A stretch of DNA of 64,000 bases from Procambarus clarkii. Its lineage: Eukaryota; Arthropoda; Malacostraca; Decapoda; Cambaridae. Of this stretch, positions 55,466 to 64,000 are shown one piece after another (the first letter of the stretch is position 1; the number at the start of each line of letters is the position of its first letter). The DNA is taken from NCBI RefSeq assembly GCF_040958095.1, contig NC_091230.1:5400822-5464821 (forward strand), in the 5' to 3' direction. The translations under genes were made by a program, and so were the position numbers. The notes under the pieces were generated by a model, which searched no databases, was not told the origin of the DNA, and worked only from the letters and a program-made list of their open reading frames with translations.

Positions 55466-56384
55466 CAATCGATTAGAAAAAAAAAATTTCCCTGTATATA
55501 TTTTACATTCACTGGTCGATTTCTTTCTCTCTGAAGGCTTCCTAGCATGAGGAAATCCTACATTTTCAGTGTTGCATCTCTAGCCTTAATTTTTGTATTA
55601 TTTCTGTTCTTTAATTTTGGTCTGTCATTCTCTGCATCTGCTGTGTCCCCTCTGGCTCTGGTGGGTTGTAAATCACCTGAGGACTTTCCCTCTCTATATC
55701 CTGTCATGTACACTTCAAGGACTGAGGAGCTTTAACAGCCTCTAAAGCTGTTGTCTTAATTATCTTCTCTTTTTCTAAATCTTTTGCTACTTCAGCAAAT
55801 GTTTCCTTTGGTCTTATTCCCCAATTTTTTTACCTTCTCTCCCTATTTTTATCTATCCTGCGTTATCCTACTCACTCACCTTTGTTGCCTTTCCTTATTC
55901 CTAAAATGTTTATATACTATTCAGCAACCCACTCATCTTTACCTTCCTTTTGAGATTTATTCCTCCAGGTCTTAAGTTCTAAGCTCATGACCCAAGTTCT
56001 TCTACAGTCTTCAGTTTCATAATATTGCTTCCTAGAGAAAGTGACTCCTTCTTAGCTTTCTTATCTCTTCCTCCCTTTTCTTTCTCTCGTCCTTCACATC
56101 TTTATGCAGTTCTGCCTCCCAATAGTTCATCCATTCTTTCGTCAGTTCTGCTCTGCTCATGGCCTTTCGTTGCTCCTCATTCACACGATCCTCTAATGAC
56201 AGAATCCTTTCCATATGATTGGGTTTATTTTCCTAGGATACCTCATATGGTGAGTAGGAATATCTCTCCCTTCCCGCACCACTGGTCACTACACCTTTCA
56301 CTCTACCAACCATCTTATCGTTCGCTTCTAGATCTTCCTAGGTAACTAACAGCACAACAAGAACACTGCCTGTCTTAGCACTAA
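55466..56384. other. CT-rich DNA, possible decayed coiled-coil ORF1 on minus strand
   Basis: The minus strand at 56214-56032 codes RVNEEQRKAMSRAELTKEW and KDERKKREEEIRKLRRS, a charged coiled-coil pattern like LINE ORF1 proteins. Upstream and downstream the frames are broken. No ORF2 adjoins it. Low-complexity origin is equally possible. Confidence 0.3.
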
Positions 56385-56669
56385 GGAGCCTTACGGCTGA
56401 GTGGACAGCACTCGGGATTCCTAAGGGTCTTAAGGGTCCGGGTTCAATCCCCGGCGGAGGCGAAAACAAATGGGCAGAGTTTCTTTCATCCTGATGTTCC
56501 TGTTCACCTAGCAGTAAATAGGTACCTGGTAGTTAGACAACCACTACAAGCTGCTTCCTGGATGTGTGTGTGTGTGTGTATGTGAAAAAATTAGTTGATT
56601 GATTGACAGTTGCGAGGCGGGCCCAAAGAGCCACAGCTCAAAACCCCGCAAGCACAACTAGGTGAGTAC
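56385..56669 (+). mobile_element. SINE with tRNA-like head and LINE-A tail (family 2), copy I
   Basis: The head 'ggagccttacggctgagtgg' with B box 'gggttcaatcccc' is followed by the shared central domain ('cctagcagtaaataggtacc'), a (GT)n spacer, and a LINE-A 3' tail ('gattgacagttgcgaggcgg', 'acaactaggtgagtac'). Its tRNA-like head differs from that of copy H, yet both have the same central domain and tail. Confidence 0.86.
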
Positions 56670-57059
56670 TGCCTAAATATGTCTTCAAGTTCATAGGACC
56701 ATTGGTTCACTCATCCAGTATACACACTGATAGGCCTTGGTGGGTGTGGGGAGGAGGGGGAGAACTGTGGGAAGTGTGGTGGTGTTCGTGGGAGTAAGGG
56801 TGGGGAGGGAGGAGAGTTGTGGGGGGCTGGGGGTCACCATGGCTGCCAACACTACATCAACATCACATCAAAGCAGCTGCCAGCTTTTCATGTTCAGTGG
56901 CGCTTCCGCTCTGAAAATCTCCCTTTTTGCGGTAGTTGGATCACAGAAGAGGGGGAGTTGGCCAGGGTGGAGGGAGGGGAAGTTTTGGTAGAGGTGAGAG
57001 GGGGGAGAAGGGAGGGGGGTGGAGAGCAGGGAGAATACTGGAAGGGTCGGTGGGATTGC
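56670..57059. other. G-rich spacer, no gene
   Basis: G-rich at 56735-56835 and 56950-57060, without a regular unit. No domain in the open frames. Confidence 0.5.
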
Positions 57060-57117
57060 TGGGATGGTGGGATTGAAGGGATGGTGGGATGGCAGGGATA
57101 GTGGGATGGCTGGGATC

Positions 57118-57357
57118 TTATCTTGAGATGATTTCGGGGCTTTAGTGTCCCCGCGGCCCGGTCCTCGACCAGGCCTCCACCCCCAGGAAGCAGCCCGTGA
57201 CAGCTGACTAACACCCAGGTACCTATTTTAATGCTAGGTAACAGGGGTATAGGGTGAAAGAAACTCTGTCCATTGTTTCTCGCCGGCTCCGAGAATTGAA
57301 CCCGGGACCACAGGATCACAAGTCGAGCTTGCTGTCCGCTCGGCCGACCGGCTCCCC
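57118..57357 (-). mobile_element. tRNA-derived SINE family 1, copy F
   Basis: Complete minus-strand copy: tail 'cttatcttgagatgatttcg', central domain, head ending 'ggccgaccggctcccc'. The B-box region reads 'agaattgaacccggg', slightly mutated. Confidence 0.92.
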
Positions 57358-57434
57358 TGACCCCCCCGGCTCCCCCCCCCACCCCCGACCGACCGGGATG
57401 GGGGGATACCAGGAATGGTTTGGATGGCAGGGAA

Positions 57435-57647
57435 GGGAGCCGGTTGGCCAAGCGGACAGCACGCTGGACTTGTGATCCTGTGGTCCTGGGTTCGATCCCA
57501 GGCGCCTGCGAGAAACAATGGGCAGAGTTTCTTTCACCCTATGCCCCTGTTACCTAGCAGTAAAATAGGTACCTGGGTGTCGACCAGGCCGCGGGGACAC
57601 TAAAGCCCCGAAATCATCTCAAGATAACCACAAGATAACCTCAAGAT
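57435..57647 (+). mobile_element. tRNA-derived SINE family 1, copy G (tail part deleted)
   Basis: Head 'gggagccggttggccaagcg', B box 'ggttcgatccc', central domain up to 'gtacctgggtgt', then a jump to 'cgaccaggccgcgggg'. About 40 bp of the usual sequence is missing. The tail repeats 'aagataacc'. Confidence 0.92.
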
Positions 57648-58561
57648 GATGGGATGGCAGGGATGGTGGGATGGCAAGGATGGTGGAATAGCAGGATGGC
57701 AGGGATGGAGGAATGGCAGTGATGGTGGGATGGCAGGGATGGTAAGATGGCAGGGATGGTGGGATGGCAGGGATGGTGGGATGGCAGGGATGGCATAGAA
57801 GGTGGGATGACAGGGATGGTGGGATGGCTGGGAGGTGTGATGGCAGGGATGGTGGGATGGCAGGGATGGTGGGATGGCAGGGATGGTGGGATGGAAGGGA
57901 TGGCATAGATGGTGGGATGGCAGGGATAGTGGGATGGTAGGGATGGTGGGATGGCAGGGATGGTGGGATGGCAGGGATGGTGGGAAGGCAGGGATGGTGG
58001 GATGGCAGGGATGGTGGGATGGCTAGGATGGTGGGATGGCAAGGATGGCAGGGATGGTGGGATGGCAGGGATGGTGGGATGGCAGGGATGGAGGGATGGC
58101 AGGGATGATGGGGTGGCAGGGATAGTGGGATGACAGGGATGGTGGGATGGCAGGGATGGTGGGATGGTGGGATGGCAGAGATGGTGGGCTGGCAGGGATG
58201 GTGGGATGGCAGGGATGGCAGGGATGGTGGGATGACAGGGATGGTGGGATGGAGGGATGGCAGGGATGGTGGGATGGCAGGGATGGTGGGATGGCAAGGA
58301 TAGTGGGATGGCAGGGATGGTGGGATGGCAGAGATGGTGGGATGGCAGGGATGGTGGGATGGCAGGGATAATGGGATGGCAGGTATGGTGGGATGGCAGG
58401 GATGGCGGGATGGCAGGGATGGTGGGATGGCAGGGATGGTGGGATGGTGGGATGGTGGGATGGCAGGGATAGTGGGATGGCAGGGATGGTTGGATGGCAG
58501 GGATGGTTGGATGGCAGGGATGGTTGGATGGCAGGGAAGGTGGGATGGCAGGGATGGTGTG

Positions 58562-59275
58562 CCATGGACAGTCATAGAACCTGGAGTGTTTCCATATATC
58601 TACCATGGACGGTCATAAGGCCTGGTGTGTTTCCATATATCTACCATGGAAGGTCATAAGGCCTGGGGTGTTTCCATATATCTACCATGGACGGTCATAA
58701 GGCCTGGTGTGTTTCCATATATCTACCATGGAAGGTCATAAGGCCTGGGGTGTTTCCATATATCTACCATGGAAGGTCATAAGGCCTGGGGTGTTTCCAT
58801 ATATCTACCATGGAAGGTCATAAGGCCTGGGGTGTTTCCATATATCTACCATGGAAGGTCATAAGGCCTGGGGTGTTTCCATATATCTACCATGGAAGGT
58901 CATAAGGCCTGGGGTGTTTCCATATATCTACCATGGAAGGTCATAAGGCCTGGTGTGTTTCCATATATCTGCCATGGAAGGTCATAAGGCCTGGTGTGTT
59001 TCCATATATCTACCATGGACGGTCATAAGGCCTGGAGTGTTTCCATATATCTACCATGGACGGTCATAAGGCCTGGGGTGTTTCCATATATCTACCATGG
59101 AAGGTCATAAGGCCTGGTGTGTTTCCATATATCTACCATGGACGGTCATAAGGCCTGGAGTGTTTCCATATATCTACCATGGACGGTCATAAGGCCTGGG
59201 GTGTTTCCATATATCTACCATGGAAGGTCATAAGGTCTGGGGTGTTTCCATATATCTGCCATGGACGGTCATAGT
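58562..59275. repeat. 41-bp minisatellite, about 17 copies
   Basis: The unit starts 'ccatggaaggtcataaggcc' and ends 'gtgtttccatatatcta'. Two main variants (gacgg/gaagg, and ggtgtg/ggggtg/ggagtg) alternate. From 59276 to about 59360 the pattern fades out. Confidence 0.95.
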
Positions 59276-60399
59276 CCACGGTGTGTTCCTCAAATTTTGT
59301 CCTCGACTCTAGGGTGTTTCCACTTTTTCGGTCATAGATGGATGTAGCATACTGGGTGTTTCCAAAAAGGATGAACTAAAATGTTCCGTCCTAGGTCCAG
59401 CAATTTCGCTCAAAGTGGCTTTGCTATGATACAAAACATTTGGGAATATTTTCGTGGAAAACTCTTAAATTAGCGTTAATTTAATATAGGTGGGACAGCA
59501 TAAATTTCGCCAACTTTAATCAAATCTAGCTTTGGATGTGCTAGGTCAGGTTAGGTGAGGTGGTGTAGGGTAGGTCGGAATAGGTGAAAACGTGGGTAAA
59601 ATGGGCTTTGACTGTGCTATGATACACAACATTGAGTATATATGGTTGAAATTGTGTTAAATTAGGAAAAATTTGCGTGGGACAGCATAAATTTTGTCGA
59701 CTGTAATCAAATCTAGCTTTGGATGTATTAGGTCAGGTTAGGTAAGGTGTGTATGGTAGGATATATACAAAATATTAGGGGTAATGAACTAGCTTGTTCA
59801 GAAAATATTCCTATTTGGGGTTAGAGTTTTAGCTAGCTCTTGTGATTGGTGAAGTAAGGCAACATACGGTTGTATGTGACGATACGGATGCTGTGACCTT
59901 GGGAATGGGCTTATATTTAGTTAGATTAGTTTTTGCTAGGTTGAATTTGGTCAAATTTGTGAAGTATAAGTATAATTTTTGCTAGATTTAGATAAATTTA
60001 TGTTTTAATAGGATGCATTTTTGATAGGATATAGTATATTTGCTAAAATTAGCATAGATATTACTGATTACCTAACCCAACCTGTCCTAACATAACATAA
60101 TTAAGGCTAGAACCAATAAGCCTGTTGGATGGTTTGCCTAAATATATATGGGTGGCATGATTGGAGAATGATGCAACAAGGGGTTAATAATAAGTTATTA
60201 AACACGATGGATATATGCTAGATGAATAGTTTTCGACTAATAATGTTGAAATATTTATGAAAAATGTATGTGTGTTTTATATTGAGTTCATAGGAAGCCA
60301 GATATACCATTCATATATGTGAAATTCTGTCTTCTAGGGAGTTGGTTAAACTCAGCATATTATAAATGACGTCCTAAACATACATAGACAAATATTATG
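59276..60399. other. AT-rich DNA with one ~190-bp diverged tandem duplication
   Basis: 59406-59585 and 59600-59770 share 'tgggacagcataaattt', 'aatcaaatctagctttggat' and 'aggtcaggttagg'. No gene is seen in the rest. Confidence 0.55.
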
Positions 60400-61620
60400 C
60401 AAATTGTGCATTATTTGCGCCAGTTATATAATAATTGTATATGTTGTGTAAGTATTTGTGGGAATTGTGTAGTTGTGCATTCAATGCATATGTGCTAGTT
60501 GTGTATTGTTCATATTTGTGCTAGTTGTGTATTTTACGTATTTGAGCTAGCTATGTATTGTATGTATTTGTGCTGGATATGTATTTGTTTGTATTTATGC
60601 AATTTGTGTAATAATTTGTGAAAGATGTGTAATAGTTGAGCAAGTTGTGTATTAATTGCGCATGTTGTGTAATTGTATGTGGATGAATTGTGTATTTGCG
60701 CCTGTTGTGTATTGACTGTCATTGTGCTAGTGGTGTAATTATGGGTTTATGTGGCAGTGTGTGGGTATTTTGTCAAAATTATCTTTATGACATTTTTGTG
60801 TAACTGGTATATTTTGGTGTGTGTTTGTGTGTGCATGCGTGTGTCTTTAATGATATATTTCGTATGTAAATGCTATAGTGTCGGTGTAAATGATATATTT
60901 GTATGTAAATTAATGTTGTGTATAAATTTCAAATTTTGTGTATATATGTCATATTTCAACCCGTTCTCGCACTTTCGTATAGTCAATATTGACTTATTAA
61001 ATACGTGCATATGTGACATAGTTAACATACTAGTTTTCCTTGAAAAGTTTCATAGAAAACACCGACCTTACTTAACCTTCTTAGTATGTTATGATAAGCA
61101 TCTTATTGCTTCATATTTACAATTATTACTTAACCTATCAACCGTATAGGTTAAGCAATAATTGTAATTACGAAGCAATGAGATGCTTATCTTAACATAC
61201 TAAGAAGGTTAGGTAACATCGGTGTTTTCTATGAAGCTTTTCAAGGTAAACTAGTATGTTTAGTATGTCACATATGCACGTATTTAATAAGTCAATATTA
61301 ACTGTAAGAAAGCGCGAGAACGGGTTGCATATTTTCTGTATAAATGTCCTATTTTGTGTGTAAATTACCTATTTTGTGTGTAAATTTTATATTTTTATGT
61401 GTAAATTTTATATTTTTATGTGTAAATGGTATATTTTATGTGTAAATGTTATATTTTGCGTGTAAATAGTATATTTTTTGAGCATAAATGACATTTTGTG
61501 TGTAAATGTGGTAATTTTGTGTGTAAATGTAATTTTGTGTGTAAATGGTATATATGTGTGGAAGTGCTTTGTGCGTAAATGCTATACTGAGTGTAAATGT
61601 ATATGTGTTTTATACTGGAG
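60400..61620. repeat. Degenerate TG/TA-rich repeats
   Basis: 60420-60740 is built of loose 20-30-bp units around 'tgtgctagttgtgtattg'. 60790-60956 and 61328-61610 are built of ~20-bp units around 'tgtgtaaatgttatatttt'. The second type is interrupted by the fold-back element at 60957-61327. Confidence 0.65.
60957..61327. mobile_element. Fold-back/MITE element with 182-bp arms
   Basis: 60957-61138 and 61146-61327 are inverted copies with a 7-nt loop and modest mismatch. The ends read 'caacccgttctcgc' and 'gcgagaacgggttg'. 'catattt' directly flanks both ends, a candidate 7-bp target-site duplication. No coding capacity. Confidence 0.87.
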
Positions 61621-62483
61621 TTTTTGATTATGTGTATTTTAAGTGTAAGTACAAGTGTTGCATTTCGTGTTAATGATGTTAAATTATTATACTTTAGTGT
61701 GTCTTATCATAACCTTATCATATTACTAAATATGAATAATTAGTAATACATTTATTTAAATGGGACATATACACCTTGGTTTATCCATATGAAAAGTATG
61801 AGGGTGGGTATTTATTTATGTAATTACAGTATTCGATGTGTTTGAATATAATTGGGTATTTAATAATATTTTCTACTTGCTTGAATAATATGGCCACCTT
61901 GCTGATTGGTAAGCATTGATATGAATTAACAGTGCAAAAATTAAAAGATTACTTGGAGTGAATGAGCTGTTGACGTTGCTGAAATCTTGTTCTTAATACA
62001 TTTTAGGGATTAATATGGTATAAATTACATCTGTTTATATGGGACAATGGTGGAGAAACAGGTTATTGCATATGCATGTATGGGTTGTGGAGTACGTGTA
62101 GGTATGTATGTATTTGTGACTGTTGGTTTAAAAACAAGTTAGCTGATTTGTGTAGCAAGATTAGAATTTTTGGGTTTTGGGAATGAATAACCTATGAATA
62201 TAGTGGCTAGGATCCAGCTGAGTTGCTAGATGGATGAATTGCGGTGAGACATTTGGGCTGCTATTTGATGGATGTGAGAACAGATTACTAGCCCATGAAC
62301 ACAGCTACTAATCCGTTGAGCTGCCAGATGTGCGGTAACTACTTGTGGACTATAGTACGATATCTAGCTATATCGTTTCATAATTGCTGTTGTGTAAAAA
62401 AACTAGAATGTATGATACATATTATATACTATTATTGTGAATTAATATTGGAAGTGGGGGTTCCTTGATTGTTTTATGCGTAG
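61621..62483. other. AT-rich DNA, no recognised feature
   Basis: Nothing coding or repeated on both strands beyond short AT runs. Confidence 0.5.
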
Positions 62484-62580
62484 GTTGGACATATATATAT
62501 GAATGAGATTGGGTGGATATACATAGGAGCTGCCCTGTATGGGCTAATAGACCTTCTGCAGTTACCTTCACTCTTATGTT
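62484..62580 (+). mobile_element. LINE family C, 3' UTR fragment
   Basis: 'ggttggacatatatatatga', 'gagctgccctgtatgggct' and 'cttctgcagttacct' match 49070-49150 at the family C 3' end. Confidence 0.7.
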
Positions 62581-63811
62581 CAGCTCACCTGCTATGCTAC
62601 CTATGATGAAGTTAGGTAGGTTGGAGATGGATAGTATAGCCCTTTTTTTGAATAATAACATTAAATACACTACATAGATAAGTAGGATGCTAAGGCCTAA
62701 TTGTGCATCTTGTGACGTCACTCACAGTTGAAAAGTCTCGTTTGTATTGGCCTTGACACATATAAATGTGAAGCAATATTTTATCCTTTACTGGGACAGC
62801 TTTGTGACGTCTCTAAAACAACGAGTCTTATTACTGTAGAATTGATTTGTTAATATATAAGTTAGGTTAGGTTGGTTTGATAGGGTCGATGAATTGAATA
62901 ACAGAAAAATATGCGCAATGATCAAAAATACGAGTGGATACAAGGCATCAAGACGTAGCCTGTGATGTCACTTACAGCGAACAGTTGAGCTATTCAGAGA
63001 TTAAGGGTATGTGCTAATGAGAGACTAGGTCCCATCTTGGAACCGCTTGTGTGACATTGGCTAAAAGAAATGTAGCCTATTGGTTTATCAAACCGCACTG
63101 GGGATGATGATATCATGAGAACATCAGAATGAAGGTAACTGAAGAAGGCAAATTTTAAACAAACGAAGCAACTTCTGCTCAATGTAGTTCATATATATGT
63201 ATTCTGAATGAGTATTTTGATTGGTTATATGCTACAGTAGGGTGTGGGGCATGTTTTTGAGCGTATGAGAGTCATACACAGGTCTAGCAGTGAGGGAGGA
63301 ATTAAATAAAAATGTCTTGAGTGTTGGTGAAGCTGTTTTGAAAAATTATAAAATAACATATATTTGCATGCACTTGGGAATACTACTGAATACTTGTTGA
63401 CGTCTCCATGTCTGGGGCGGGGGTCTGTTTTATACGAATGGGAGATAGTGGATTTCATCCATTTCTATGTTCAATAAAAGATCCTTTGGCTGGTCACTAT
63501 ACATATAAAAGCTTCTAGATACGCAAGGGTGATAAATAGGTCCTTCTGAATATTAATGGAGTGTTATTATCGAAAGGGGGTATTAACAGAGAATAGACCT
63601 ACTGCAGTTCATCTAATAGTGCTAGTTGATGTTTTGGTTAACAATGATTGGAAGTAAATAGGAGATCCGGTTAAGGCCTTGTGCAATTTCATTTCTTATA
63701 TTCAATATGTAATCTTAGCTAGAAAATGATCTTAGAAAATGGAAAACAGTATGGAACTACGTGATTATGGAAAACAGGCTTAAAGTGGGAAGATGAATGC
63801 ACCAGTGCTGG
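62581..63811. other. AT-rich DNA, no gene
   Basis: Short frames here (for example minus strand 62721-62422, hydrophobic N-terminal half) carry no recognisable domain. 'taagttaggttaggttgg' near 62860 echoes the TTAGG-like words. A short stretch near 63595 ('gacctactgcagttc') recalls the LINE-C 3' UTR. Confidence 0.45.
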
Positions 63812-64000
63812 TCGCTGGGGTAACGGAAAACACCTGGGCCATAGACCGGCTTTTAATCCTCTTAAGATAAATTTAAAGGGAACTAGAAAACGAACAATCA
63901 CTCGCTGGGAAAACGTAAAACAGCCCAGATGAGGACCGGTCTTTGAATTCCCTTGGACGATATTTTCAGGGATTAGAAGACTAGTAATCACTCACTGGGG
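63812..64000. repeat. 90-bp diverged tandem repeat at window end
   Basis: 'tcgctggg' at 63812 and 63902 and 'tcactgggg' at 63992 are exactly 90 bp apart. The two full units share 'gaaaacgaacaatcac'/'gaagactagtaatcac' type ends and differ at about a third of positions. It probably continues beyond the window. Confidence 0.75.

Larger units (their letters stand above)
57060..58559. repeat. 17-bp minisatellite, split by two SINEs
   Basis: The unit 'gggatggcagggatggt' is seen first at 57060-57117, and about 52 more copies lie at 57648-58559. The three minus-strand frames are nearly stop-free (frames of 318 and 321 codons: Pro/Ser/His-rich). These are by-products of a 17-bp unit. Confidence 0.95.

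Noticed and set aside
57435..57508. Functional tRNA genes at SINE heads (also 27358, 41477, 56385)
   Set aside because: A and B boxes are present, but anticodon stems mispair and each is joined to the same SINE body.
57619..58606. Pro/Ser/His-rich proteins of 318-321 codons on the minus strand
   Set aside because: By-products of a 17-bp unit; overlapping frames in several phases.
60751..61149. 132-codon Cys/Phe-rich plus-strand ORF
   Set aside because: It crosses from degenerate TG-rich repeats into one arm of the fold-back element. No domain.

Overview
This is eukaryotic DNA in which repeats and dead mobile elements account for nearly everything that can be named. No host protein-coding gene can be supported. 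The many copies of one tRNA-derived SINE, the LINE 3' tails reading 'aactaggtgagtac', the CR1-like LINEs and the TTAGG-flavoured repeats point to an arthropod. From memory of how such repeats look, a decapod crustacean (crayfish, lobster or shrimp type) is most likely; this cannot be proved from the window alone. LAYOUT: 1-1493 is a decayed CR1/L2-like LINE (family A) ending in an inverted fold-back of itself. 1494-2870 is a decayed zinc-knuckle ORF1/gag-like gene. 3104-11828 is one Ty3/Gypsy-type LTR retrotransposon with both LTRs, gag, protease and integrase remains, no reverse transcriptase/RNase H region, and about 84 copies of a 29-bp minisatellite in its leader. 12481-19620 holds G-rich minisatellites (19-bp and 31-bp units) on either side of a TTAGG-like block and a decayed ~60-bp repeat. 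19700-20690 holds LINE remnants. 21478-48195 is a 27-kb block in which a 16-bp minisatellite alternates with two LINE families, A and B, all on the minus strand. Its core is a tandem duplication of about 14 kb (23924-33160 and 38096-46217). The two copies share SINE insertion, LINE truncation points and a nonsense codon. 48196-64000 carries more minisatellites (36, 31, 30, 17, 41 and 90 bp), a CR1-like LINE tail, a decayed hAT element, two large fold-back elements, further SINEs and AT-rich DNA in which nothing was recognised. HOW IT WORKS TOGETHER: the elements look like a layered retroposition record. LINE family A supplied the RT whose 3' tail is also carried by two SINEs (37001-37307 and 56385-56669), so those SINEs were probably mobilised by it. 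SINEs of a second tail type inserted into an LTR, into three minisatellites and into LINE-B ORF1. Every ORF judged to be real coding sequence is broken. The closest to intact is LINE-B ORF2 at 23941-26874, which needs only two nonsense codons explained. The longest open frames in the window (300-601 codons) are by-products of minisatellite units whose length is not a multiple of three.
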